From: Epibacterium sp. Ofav1-8
Lineage (GTDB): Bacteria > Pseudomonadota > Alphaproteobacteria > Rhodobacterales > Rhodobacteraceae
DNA length: 64,000 nucleotides
Assembly (NCBI RefSeq): GCF_022348185.1
Contig: NZ_JAKRFD010000005.1
Coordinates: forward strand, 186,001-250,000
Direction: 5' to 3'
Shown here: in pieces, positions 10,798 through 18,804 of the stretch
How positions within the stretch are numbered: position 1 is the first letter of the stretch
How the letters are laid out: each line of letters starts with the position of its first letter
Made by a program: the position numbers and the translations under genes
Notes under the pieces: model-generated
What the model saw: only the letters and a program-made list of their open reading frames with translations
What the model was told of the DNA's origin: nothing
The model's database searches: none

Positions 10798-10854
10798 CCG
10801 GATCACCCGATCTGGCATTCTTGTCCCGGATCAGTGTCAGGGAGGGACAACGGC

Positions 10855-11250
10855 TTGGAACTTTTTGGTGTGCTTGTGGCGACACTCGCCGCTTTTGCAG
10901 CAGGGGCGGCCTATTACGGCGCATTGGCAGACCCCTGGATGACAGCCTCTGGCATCGAACGCGATGCAGCGGGAAAACCCAAAGGCGGCCAGACCCCGGC
11001 CATGTTTGCCATCGGTTTCCTCTGCCAATTGGTGGTCTGCGGCATGATGCGCCATGTGTTCAGCCTGTCCGGTATTGAAACACTCGGCGCCGGTGTTGTG
11101 GCGGGGCTGGGCATAGGGTTGTTTTTCATCACGCCCTGGATTGCGCTCAACAACCTCTATGGCATGCGGCCGCGCCTGTTGACGGTGATCGATGGCGGAT
11201 ACGCAACGCTTGCCTGTGCCACCATGGGCCTTGTCCTGACCGTATTCTGA
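10855..11250 (+). CDS. DUF1761 family membrane protein
   Basis: A 131-residue four-helix membrane protein resembling the DUF1761 family, function unknown. The start is decided by the ribosome site: GGGAGGG at 10840-10846 lies eight bases before a TTG at 10855, giving an N-terminus that enters the first membrane helix directly, as is usual for the family. A longer frame with GTG at 10834 would place this site inside the gene. TTG is a rare start here. It is the last gene after tsaD-gpsA-yciI-EVE, separated by 57 bases, and may be cotranscribed. Confidence 0.75.
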   Translation: MELFGVLVATLAAFAAGAAYYGALADPWMTASGIERDAAGKPKGGQTPAMFAIGFLCQLVVCGMMRHVFSLSGIETLGAGVVAGLGIGLFFITPWIALNNLYGMRPRLLTVIDGGYATLACATMGLVLTVF

Positions 11251-11482
11251 TCTGCCGGCAGAGGTGGCGAAACAAAAAGACCGCAGACATCCGCCGCGGC
11301 CTTCTCGTCACTCAACACCCACTCCCACCGTGCGCGTTGGATATTGCGCCGTCACTGCGCCGAGAGGCTTCTACCCGAGGCCGCCAACGGCCACAATTCC
11401 CGGTGCGCGGCAATCTGGTTAAAACCTGACCGACTGGTCAAAATGTCCACCCCAAACGCAGCTGTCGGCCACAGGGGCTGAG

Positions 11483-11824
11483 TCAGCCGTAGATCGCCTC
11501 TTTGCCGAAATGCTTGGTCAGGAGGTAATAGACCACGGCGCGGTACTTGTTGCGCTCGGACTTGCCATAGATCTCGATGACCTCGTTGATCCCCGCCATC
11601 AACTCTGGTCCGTCCGTCAGGCCAAGCTTCTTGATCAGAAAGTTGTTTTTTACCGTTTCCAGCTCCTCGGGCTGGCTGGAGGCAACCGTAGACGCATCCG
11701 CATTGTAAATGGCCGGGCCGCAGCCGATCGTCACCTTGGTGAGCAGATCCATGTCCGGCGTCACACCGCATTTGGCCTGCAGATCATCCGCATATTGCGC
11801 AATCAGCTCTTCACGTTTGCCCAT
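11483..11824 (-). CDS. DUF2853 family protein
   Basis: A 113-residue soluble protein of the small DUF2853 family, function unknown. It begins MGKREELIAQYA and is mostly helical, with a conserved C-terminal NKYRAVVYYLL segment. The ATG at 11824 has AGGAGAA nine bases upstream, which argues against the longer frame to 11908. It is a single gene on the minus strand. The upstream 228 bases to ahcY hold the ahcY terminator. The downstream gap (11251-11482) shows no clear gene. Confidence 0.8.
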   Translation of the reverse strand: MGKREELIAQYADDLQAKCGVTPDMDLLTKVTIGCGPAIYNADASTVASSQPEELETVKNNFLIKKLGLTDGPELMAGINEVIEIYGKSERNKYRAVVYYLLTKHFGKEAIYG

Positions 11825-12000
11825 GGTCACATTCTCCTGTCCTGGATCTGCTGCCTCTTTGGCAGCGTTGCGATGGCGTGACGGTAGGAAGATTCCAAAA
11901 TCCAACAAAGGGGTTTTTCTTCGCAGTCCACATCAGAAATGCGGTTTGGGATGGTGGGCGGGGCGATGTTCCGTTGGAACGAGCGCCGGACAACATCACG

Positions 12001-12028
12001 AAAAAACCCGGCGCAATGGCCGGGTTTT
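12001..12028 (-). terminator. Rho-independent terminator of ahcY
   Basis: Read on the minus strand, AAAACCCGG and CCGGGTTTT pair around a short loop and run into six T residues. It lies 24 bases after the ahcY stop codon. Confidence 0.85.
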
Positions 12029-12052
12029 CCAATTCTTCAAATATCCGGTCGC

Positions 12053-13438
12053 TCAGTAGCGGTAGTGTTCCGGCTTGAACGGGCCTTCAGGCTTGACGCC
12101 AATATAGGCGGCCTGCTCAGGCGTCAGCTTGGTCAGTTTTGCACCGACACGCTCCAGATGCAGCGCCGCGACTTTCTCATCAAGATGCTTGGGCAGGATA
12201 TAGACCTTATTGTCGTACTCATCGCCCCGGGTCCACAATTCGATCTGCGCCAGAACCTGGTTGGTAAAGGAGGCAGACATCACGAACGACGGATGCCCGG
12301 TCGCATTGCCGAGGTTCAGCAGACGCCCCTCAGAGAGCAGGATGATCCGGTTGCCCGAAGGCATCTCGACCATATCCACCTGTTCCTTGATGTTGGTCCA
12401 CTTGTGGTTCTTCAGGTTCGCCACCTGAATTTCATTGTCGAAGTGGCCGATATTGCCGACGATGGCCATATCCTTCATCTCGCGCATGTGTTCGATGCGC
12501 AGAATGTCCTTGTTGCCGGTGGTGGTGATGAAGATATCCGCGTCCAGCGCCTCTTCCAGCAGAACCACCTCATAACCGTCCATGGCGGCCTGCAACGCGC
12601 AGATCGGGTCTGCTTCGGTCACTTTGACCCGCGCACCGGCACCGCTCAGCGACGCGGCAGAGCCTTTGCCCACGTCACCATAGCCACAGACAACGGCAAC
12701 CTTGCCCGCCATCATGGTGTCGGTGGCGCGGCGAATACCGTCCACGAGGCTCTCTTTGCAGCCGTATTTGTTGTCGAACTTCGACTTGGTGACAGAATCG
12801 TTCACGTTGATCGCCGGGAAAGGCAGTTGACCCTGTTTCACCAGCTCATAGAGACGGTGCACACCGGTGGTGGTTTCCTCGGAAACACCCTTGATCTGAT
12901 CGCGCATCTTGGTGAACCAGCCGGGGGACTGTTCCATCCGCTTCTTGATCTGCGCCTTGATGACCTCTTCTTCCTCGGAGGTCGGAACCGCGATCACGTC
13001 TTCACCCGCCTCGGCACGCGCGCCCAGCAGAATATAGAGGGTCGCATCGCCGCCATCATCAAGGATCAGGTTCGGGCCTTCGGGGAACTGGAAGGACCGG
13101 TCGAGATAGTCCCAATGCTCCTCAAGGCTCTGACCCTTGATCGCAAAAACCGGAACACCCGCTTCGGCGATGACCGCAGCAGCATGATCCTGGGTCGAAA
13201 AGATGTTGCACGACGCCCAACGCACATCGGCACCCAACGCCACCAGCGTTTCGATCAGCACAGCGGTCTGGATCGTCATATGCAGCGAGCCGACAATGCG
13301 GGAGCCCTTCAGCGGCTTTTCCTCACCGTATTCCTTACGCAGCGCCATCAGGCCCGGCATTTCGGTTTCTGCAATGTCCAGCTCTTTGCGGCCAAAGCCC
13401 GCCAGCGCGATGTCCTTGACGATATAATCTCCGGCCAT
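12053..13438 (-). CDS. ahcY: Adenosylhomocysteinase
   Basis: A 461-residue NAD-dependent hydrolase that splits S-adenosylhomocysteine into adenosine and homocysteine, relieving product inhibition of methyltransferases. The Rossmann loop [10 protein letters not shown] and the C-terminal [12 protein letters not shown] tail that completes the partner subunit's active site are present. The ATG at 13438 follows CGGAG by seven bases; the open frame extends to 13555 without support. A strong terminator follows. I looked for a SAH-type riboswitch in the leader and did not recognise one. In Rhodobacter capsulatus ahcY is also close to regA. Confidence 0.97.
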   Translation of the reverse strand: MAGDYIVKDIALAGFGRKELDIAETEMPGLMALRKEYGEEKPLKGSRIVGSLHMTIQTAVLIETLVALGADVRWASCNIFSTQDHAAAVIAEAGVPVFAIKGQSLEEHWDYLDRSFQFPEGPNLILDDGGDATLYILLGARAEAGEDVIAVPTSEEEEVIKAQIKKRMEQSPGWFTKMRDQIKGVSEETTTGVHRLYELVKQGQLPFPAINVNDSVTKSKFDNKYGCKESLVDGIRRATDTMMAGKVAVVCGYGDVGKGSAASLSGAGARVKVTEADPICALQAAMDGYEVVLLEEALDADIFITTTGNKDILRIEHMREMKDMAIVGNIGHFDNEIQVANLKNHKWTNIKEQVDMVEMPSGNRIILLSEGRLLNLGNATGHPSFVMSASFTNQVLAQIELWTRGDEYDNKVYILPKHLDEKVAALHLERVGAKLTKLTPEQAAYIGVKPEGPFKPEHYRY

Positions 13439-13564
13439 GTTCTGCTCCGTTTGAGATTTCAACAGGTTTCTTGGTTTTGGGAGGTAACACCGCAAAGGTT
13501 GATAAGCAACGAAGATGGCGTCGGACATCTGCCATACCGATCTCCGGAATCGCACCGGACCGCG

Positions 13565-13879
13565 TCAGCTGGCCGGATCGTTGCGTCGGTCATGCTCCGG
13601 GACGATGAAGTAGTGCTGACCCGAGGCCACCAGACAGCTCAGTCCCGTCGGATGGGACAGCAATACGGTAAAGGTACCGCTTCCCTGCGAGGACCAGATC
13701 TCGACGATCACGTCCACGGGTCGCCCTTTCTGCAACCCCGCCGAACTCAGACTTTCATCGAACTGGTGTTTCAACCGCTCAACGATCACCTCGCGCGGGG
13801 CGCAGGTCTGTGCCTGTGCCGGCGGCGCGATCGCCGCCATGCCAAATACCAATGCCGCGGATATGAGACGTTTGAACAC
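13565..13879 (-). CDS. Small exported protein, function unknown
   Basis: A 104-residue protein with a clear signal peptide: the positively charged start FKR, a hydrophobic stretch, and an AQA cleavage site near residue 24. The mature part begins TCAPREVIVERL and has a second cysteine, so a periplasmic disulfide is possible. I do not recognise a functional domain. The start is a GTG at 13879 because AAAGGAGAA precedes it; the frame to 13924 would mask the signal peptide. It lies upstream of ahcY on the same strand with 126 bases between. Confidence 0.65.
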   Translation of the reverse strand: MFKRLISAALVFGMAAIAPPAQAQTCAPREVIVERLKHQFDESLSSAGLQKGRPVDVIVEIWSSQGSGTFTVLLSHPTGLSCLVASGQHYFIVPEHDRRNDPAS

Positions 13880-14089
13880 TGTGCTTCTCCTTTCCTGTGT
13901 GAGCACCGGAAAAGGGCAAGCCATGTCGGGGACGCGCCCCTTTCAATCTATATTTGATGTCTGAACTGGCCTGTATCAACCAGCATCCTCGTCAACTCAT
14001 CGTTTCTGGATGTGAAGATTTATGGAGATTTCACGCCCGTTTTGCCCGGGCATTGTGGGTTTGCAACCGGCTGACGACGGGGGTAGCTA

Positions 14090-14716
14090 GTGCCCAGCGC
14101 GACAACGACGGATGACCTCATGCCCCCTAAATCCCCCCGTGCCTGGCAACGAATGCTGTCCGGGCGCCGCCTTGATCTGCTGGACCCGACGCCGGTCGAC
14201 ATCGAGATCGAGGATATAGCGCATGGACTGGCCTTTGTGGCGCGCTGGAACGGGCAGACGCGCGGAGATTTCGCCTATTCCGTCGCCGAACACTCGCTGC
14301 TGGTGGAGGATATTCACGGCCGTATGTATCCCAAGGCACCGGTCAAATGGAAACTTGCGGCGCTTTTGCACGATGCGCCGGAATATGTGATCGGCGACAT
14401 GATTTCGCCGGTCAAGGCAGCGGTCGGCTCCGGCTATGGAGAGCTGGATGCGCGGCTGACGTCGGCGATCCACATCCGGTTCGGTCTTCCGGCCGCGCTT
14501 CCCAAGACGGTCAAGGCGCAGATCAAACGCGCGGACAAGGTCTCCGCCTGGATGGAAGCGGTCCAGATTGCCGGGTTTTCAGAGGCCGAGGCGACGAAAT
14601 TCTTCGGCAGACCCAATGCCGAGTTGATCGAGGGGCTGGAGATTCACCTGCGCCCGCCCGTCGAGGTGCGTCGGGATTTTGTCAGCCGTCACGAGGCGCT
14701 GTTGCAGCAGCTCTGA
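14090..14716 (+). CDS. HD domain phosphohydrolase, YfbR-like
   Basis: A 208-residue protein with an HD metal-binding core: AEHSLLV supplies one histidine, LLHDAPE the His-Asp pair and KRADKVSAWMEA a distal aspartate. The family includes YfbR-type deoxynucleoside 5'-monophosphatases, so a role in nucleotide pool control is likely but unproven. The start is uncertain: GTG at 14090 gives the full frame, and ATG at 14120 would remove ten residues; neither has a strong ribosome site. It is convergent with GT61, with three bases between the stops. Confidence 0.75.
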   Translation: MPSATTTDDLMPPKSPRAWQRMLSGRRLDLLDPTPVDIEIEDIAHGLAFVARWNGQTRGDFAYSVAEHSLLVEDIHGRMYPKAPVKWKLAALLHDAPEYVIGDMISPVKAAVGSGYGELDARLTSAIHIRFGLPAALPKTVKAQIKRADKVSAWMEAVQIAGFSEAEATKFFGRPNAELIEGLEIHLRPPVEVRRDFVSRHEALLQQL

Positions 14717-14719
14717 CAG

Positions 14720-15937
14720 TCATCCGTCATTCTGCGCGGCCTGCCTGGCTTCGCGCCGCGCGCGCCGTGCCGCGCGGCGGGCACGACGTTCCGCGCGCTC
14801 CTGCTCCTCACGCGCCTTGCGAAACTCGGGCGACTCGACAAAACGGTGGCTCTTGATGCCCTTGTCCCTGAGCAGCTGTTGGCGTGCGGCGTCATCCAGC
14901 ACTGGCCAGTTTTTACCGCCCTTGATGAACCCGCCGGCCTTCAGCGCCCGTCCGATCACGGAATGGTCCAGCTCTCCGAAACTCAGGCGACTGGAGCGCT
15001 GCTTGCCCTTGGGCACCCATTCCGTGCGCAGGGCCCCGATCACCAGGGGATCACATTTGCAGAAGTGCCGCACATTGTCGGTCAGCAAGGTATGCGCGGT
15101 CGACTTGCGCCGCAGCACCATTGCCACCTTCTGGTCCGGCCGTCCCACCATCGCATAGAGATGCAGCGCGGAGCCATCAGCCGCGATGATCTTCCGCGCC
15201 GCCTTGTAGCGCGCCAGTTGTGCGGACAGGCTGTGCTCCTGAGGGTGGAAAATCTCGTAGCCTTCGGCCGCGAGATAGGCTTCCATCTGCTCTTCCCCGA
15301 GGAGCCCGCCTTTGCCAAGCCCAAGTTTCGAGCGCGAAATATAGAGTTTCTCCGGCCCCTCGGGGGTAATATCGCGGGCAAACTGCGCGTGAATGGCATT
15401 GCGATAGCTGCGTGTCGCCTGGGTAATTTCGCCCAGTCCGAAACCCTGCCCGGGCACCACCAGTTCCTGAACCCGGGACGGCTCCGCCGCCACGCGCACC
15501 GGCAGGCCCGGCTGCATCAAATGGACGAACTCGGACTGAAATCCGCGCACCTGGTCCCCCACGGCGGGCCGTTTGGGGATGAACAACACGCCATCCACCG
15601 GCGCATCCAGATTGGCCAGCGCCCAGAGACGGGCAGTGCTCTCCACGAGGAAATGCCCGAAATGCGCCCAGAGCACCCCACCCCAGAGCCAACGCCCGGA
15701 GATTTCCTGTGAAATCTCCTCCGGCATATCCGGTTCGGTGGTTATGGGGCGGTGGCGCCGCCACAGGGCGCCCTCGGGGCAATAGCTGCCGTCCGCGTGC
15801 AACAGCCCCGCAGCTTGCACCATTCCGCTCTCGACCGGCGGCACGACGGTGACATTGCGCAACACCGTCGTCTCCTCGGACCAACCGCCCTTTGGCGAAG
15901 GACGGTTCAATGGATCGGGCTCGCCGGCTGTGCGCAT
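14720..15937 (-). CDS. Glycosyltransferase family 61 protein
   Basis: A 405-residue protein of the GT61 (DUF563) group, which includes xylosyl- and N-acetylglucosaminyltransferases. Visible signatures are the histidine motif HFGHFLVE in the N-terminal third and ADGSALHLYAM in the C-terminal half. The last 40 residues are an arginine- and alanine-rich basic helix, not part of the usual domain. The substrate is unknown; surface polysaccharide synthesis is plausible. It begins ten bases after the regA stop on the same strand, where R. capsulatus carries hvrA, so it may be transcribed with regA. Confidence 0.8.
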   Translation of the reverse strand: MRTAGEPDPLNRPSPKGGWSEETTVLRNVTVVPPVESGMVQAAGLLHADGSYCPEGALWRRHRPITTEPDMPEEISQEISGRWLWGGVLWAHFGHFLVESTARLWALANLDAPVDGVLFIPKRPAVGDQVRGFQSEFVHLMQPGLPVRVAAEPSRVQELVVPGQGFGLGEITQATRSYRNAIHAQFARDITPEGPEKLYISRSKLGLGKGGLLGEEQMEAYLAAEGYEIFHPQEHSLSAQLARYKAARKIIAADGSALHLYAMVGRPDQKVAMVLRRKSTAHTLLTDNVRHFCKCDPLVIGALRTEWVPKGKQRSSRLSFGELDHSVIGRALKAGGFIKGGKNWPVLDDAARQQLLRDKGIKSHRFVESPEFRKAREEQERAERRARRAARRARREARQAAQNDG

Positions 15938-15946
15938 ACGCTGACC

Positions 15947-16501
15947 TTACTTGGGGCTGCGTTTGGCAAGAATGCGCTGCAAGGTCCTGCGATGCATGTT
16001 CAGACGGCGCGCGGTTTCCGAGACATTGCGATCACAGAGCTCATACACCCGCTGAATATGCTCCCAGCGCACACGATCCGCGCTCATCGGGTTCTCCGGC
16101 GGCGGCGGCAAGGCGTCATCGCCGGCGAGCAGCGCATTGGTGATGTCGGTCGCATCCGCCGGTTTGGACAGGTAATCCGTCGCCCCGATCTTGACCGCCG
16201 CAACGGCCGTGGCGATCGCACCATAGCCGGTCAACACGACGATGCGGCTGTCGGGCCGTTTTTCCCGCAGCACCTCGACCACATCAAGACCATTGCCATC
16301 TTCGAGGCGCAGATCCACCACCGCATAGGCGGGGGGCCGCGCGGTCACGATCGCTTGCCCGGAGGCCACGGAGTCCGCTGTCTCCACGGCAAAGCCGCGT
16401 TTCTCCATCGCCTTGGCCAGACGGCGCAGAAACGGTTCGTCATCATCGACCAAGAGGAGCGAGGGGTCAGGTCCAACCTCGGACTGAACTGCTTCGGCCA
16501 T
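15947..16501 (-). CDS. regA: Redox response regulator RegA/PrrA
   Basis: A 184-residue response regulator of the RegA/PrrA/ActR family, which in Rhodobacter controls photosynthesis, carbon and nitrogen fixation and respiratory genes in response to redox state. The receiver domain has the acidic pocket VDDDE, phosphoacceptor Asp63 (VVDLRL) and Lys in LSKPAD. A proline-rich linker leads to a Fis-type helix-turn-helix ending in MHRRTLQRILAK, which is nearly invariant in the family. It lies downstream of senC on the minus strand and its partner regB is divergent, the standard locus layout. Confidence 0.95.
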   Translation of the reverse strand: MAEAVQSEVGPDPSLLLVDDDEPFLRRLAKAMEKRGFAVETADSVASGQAIVTARPPAYAVVDLRLEDGNGLDVVEVLREKRPDSRIVVLTGYGAIATAVAAVKIGATDYLSKPADATDITNALLAGDDALPPPPENPMSADRVRWEHIQRVYELCDRNVSETARRLNMHRRTLQRILAKRSPK

Positions 16502-16581
16502 TCACTTTCCTTCCAGCGTCAAACGCATTTGTTTCCAGAGATATTACGTCCCGCAAGAAAAACGTCAAATCTCCACCGGCA

Positions 16582-17202
16582 TCAGCTGTTGTCGATGAAA
16601 CAGGCCACACGGTCGGCCATCTGCTCCGGCGTCACATCACGGCGGAAGAAATCCACAAACCCGTGCTCGGGCAGCACCAGATAGGACATGGTGGTGTGAT
16701 CCACGAGATAGTAATCCTCATCGCCCTCCTGCACCTTGTAATAGGTCTTGTAGGCCTGGCTTGCAGCCTTGACCTGTTCCGGCGATCCGGTCAGCCCGAT
16801 CATCTTTTCATGCAGGTTATAGGCAAAATCGCCAACCACTTCGGGTGTGTCGCGCTTGGGGTCGATCGAGATGAAGACCGGCGTGGTGGAGTAGCCACGT
16901 TCGTTCAGCACATCCACCGCCTCTGCATTGCGGGCCGTATCCAGCGGGCAGACATCGGGGCAGAAGGTATAGCCGAAATAGAGGATCGAGGGTTCCGTGA
17001 TCACATCTGCGTCAGTGACCGTCTCTCCCTTTGCATTCACCAGTTCGAAGGGCCCGCCGATCGCATCGGTGCCACCCGCAACGCTGCTGGCACGGCATTG
17101 GGCAAAGCTATCGCCGGATCCTCCGCGCAAGGTCATGTACCAGATCCCCCCCAACAGGGCGACGACGCCGGCAAACGCCAGAATTGCAATGTTTCGAACC
17201 AT
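16582..17202 (-). CDS. senC: SCO1/SenC/PrrC copper chaperone
   Basis: A 206-residue membrane-anchored periplasmic thioredoxin-fold protein that helps deliver copper to cytochrome c oxidase; in Rhodobacter the PrrC/SenC form is linked to redox signalling. A single N-terminal helix precedes the copper site: Cys81 and Cys85 (CPDVC) and His169 (VDHTT). The ATG at 17202 is favoured because GAGGAAA precedes it; an ATG at 17217 and a GTG at 17238 would extend it without a ribosome site. It sits between regB (divergent) and regA, as in other Rhodobacterales. Confidence 0.92.
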   Translation of the reverse strand: MVRNIAILAFAGVVALLGGIWYMTLRGGSGDSFAQCRASSVAGGTDAIGGPFELVNAKGETVTDADVITEPSILYFGYTFCPDVCPLDTARNAEAVDVLNERGYSTTPVFISIDPKRDTPEVVGDFAYNLHEKMIGLTGSPEQVKAASQAYKTYYKVQEGDEDYYLVDHTTMSYLVLPEHGFVDFFRRDVTPEQMADRVACFIDNS

Positions 17203-17321
17203 GTCTCGTTTCCTCATTGAGCCCAGCGGGACAAGCACGCAGGGAAAACGTGCCGCAGTTGATCCCGATCCGCGCCAGACCTATCAACAATTACCGGCGA
17301 TGCAACGGGAGCAAACGTCAC

Positions 17322-18719
17322 ATGAGTGAGACCACCTTTGGACTGATGTCCGGCCAGAAACGCAGCCACTGGATCCGGCTGCGCACATTGATCTTGCTGC
17401 GCTGGGTGGCGATCGTCGGACAGGCCACTGCCATTGGCGTGGCTCAGATGCAGTACGACCTCCAGCTGTCGGTCTTGCCATGCTATCTGGCGATCGGGAT
17501 TTCCGCGCTGGCCAATCTGGTCGCGCTGATCGTGTTCCCGGAAAACAAGCGCCTGACGGAGTTCCAGAACTTCCTGATGGTGCTGTTTGACCTGCTGCAA
17601 CTGTGCTTCCTGCTCTATATGACCGGCGGGCTGAACAACCCCTTTGCCTTGCTCGTGCTTGGCCCGGTGACAATCTCAGCCTCGGTGATGGGGCTGCGCT
17701 CCACGCTCATCATCGGCACCAGTGCCATCATCCTGGTTTCGCTGCTGGTGCCGTTCCACATGCCGCTTGAAACCGCGCAGGGAGAGATCCTGCACATGCC
17801 GACCTTGTTCGTGTTCGGACACTGGGCGGCACTGATCATCGCGATTCTGTTCATTGGCGCCTATTCCTATCGGATCAGCGCCGAGATCCGGTCGATGTCG
17901 GACGCATTGGCCGCCACCCAGTTTGCCCTGTCCCGCGAACAGAAGCTCACCGATCTGGGCGGCGTCATCGCGGCGGCAGCGCATGAGTTGGGCACCCCGC
18001 TGGCCACCATCAAGCTCACCAGCTCTGAACTGATCGAAGAACTGGACGATCATCCGGATCTGCAGGAGGACGCGCGATTGATCCGCGAGCAGGCCGACCG
18101 CTGCCGTGACATCCTGCGCAGCATGGGACGGGCGGGAAAGGATGATCTGCACTTGCGCCAGACCCCTCTGTCCGCCCTGGTGCACGAGGCTGCGGAGCCG
18201 CATTTTGATCGCGGCAAGGACATTCATTTCAGCGAACACCCCGCGGCGGGGGACGACCTGCATCAGCCCAGCATCCTGCGCAAACCGGAGATCATTCACG
18301 GGCTGCGCAACCTGGTTCAGAACGCTGTGGATTTTGCACAGGCCAAGGTCTGGATCGAACTGCATTGGAGCGAGGACAGCGTGTCGGTGCGGATCTGCGA
18401 TGATGGCAACGGGTTTCCGGGGCACCTGCTCGGGCGGCTCGGCGATCCGTTCATGCGCCGTCGCGCACCGCATGCGGATCGCGGCAAACGCCCGGAATAC
18501 GAAGGCATGGGGCTTGGTCTGTTCATCGCAAAAACACTGCTGGAGCGCACCGGCGCCAGGCTGGAGTTCGCCAATGGACGGGATGTACGGATCTCGCAAA
18601 ACCTGACACCAACGCAGCAGGGCGCGCTGATCACCGTCACCTGGCCGCGCCGCAAGATCGATGCGATCCACGGCGATACCCCGGTTCCCTCCGGAGAAAA
18701 TATTCCCATACAGTTTTAA
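17322..18719 (+). CDS. regB: Redox sensor histidine kinase RegB/PrrB
   Basis: A 465-residue membrane histidine kinase that phosphorylates RegA. Six hydrophobic segments fill the N-terminal 180 residues, with the quinone-sensing motif GGLNNPF at 102-108. The dimerisation domain has His221 in AAHELGTPLATI. A cysteine at 261 (DRCRDIL) occupies the place of the redox-active Cys265 of R. capsulatus RegB. The ATPase domain shows NLVQNAVDF and GMGLGLFIA. The ATG at 17322 is used, with GGGAG ten bases upstream; the open frame extends far upstream but overlaps senC. It is divergent from senC across 119 bases. Confidence 0.94.
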   Translation: MSETTFGLMSGQKRSHWIRLRTLILLRWVAIVGQATAIGVAQMQYDLQLSVLPCYLAIGISALANLVALIVFPENKRLTEFQNFLMVLFDLLQLCFLLYMTGGLNNPFALLVLGPVTISASVMGLRSTLIIGTSAIILVSLLVPFHMPLETAQGEILHMPTLFVFGHWAALIIAILFIGAYSYRISAEIRSMSDALAATQFALSREQKLTDLGGVIAAAAHELGTPLATIKLTSSELIEELDDHPDLQEDARLIREQADRCRDILRSMGRAGKDDLHLRQTPLSALVHEAAEPHFDRGKDIHFSEHPAAGDDLHQPSILRKPEIIHGLRNLVQNAVDFAQAKVWIELHWSEDSVSVRICDDGNGFPGHLLGRLGDPFMRRRAPHADRGKRPEYEGMGLGLFIAKTLLERTGARLEFANGRDVRISQNLTPTQQGALITVTWPRRKIDAIHGDTPVPSGENIPIQF

Positions 18720-18741
18720 GTATTCACTTTTGGGAAACCAA

Positions 18742-18757
18742 TTAAACTTCGTTTAAC
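18742..18757. promoter_or_regulatory. CtrA binding site (TTAA-N7-TTAAC)
   Basis: TTAA at 18742-18745, seven bases, then TTAAC at 18753-18757 is an exact match to the full CtrA box of alphaproteobacteria. It lies 48 bases before the start codon of the DivL-like gene, in the 85-base gap after regB, a position suited to promoter control of the downstream run. Confidence 0.65.
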
Positions 18758-18804
18758 CATTGTGGGGGAACATACGCTCAAGGAGAACAAGCGAGGCAGT
18801 GTCC

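Noticed and set aside
11251-11482. Possible small gene or RNA between DUF1761 and DUF2853 genes
   Set aside because: Only a 12-base palindrome TCTGCCGGCAGA (11251-11262) stands out; no frame with a ribosome site or T-tract terminator is visible.
13439-13564. SAH or SAM riboswitch upstream of ahcY
   Set aside because: I could not find the conserved core of these riboswitches in the leader. A covariance search would be decisive.
11939-13957. Open frame of 672 residues on the plus strand
   Set aside because: It is antisense to ahcY and the small exported protein, both with recognisable family motifs and ribosome sites.
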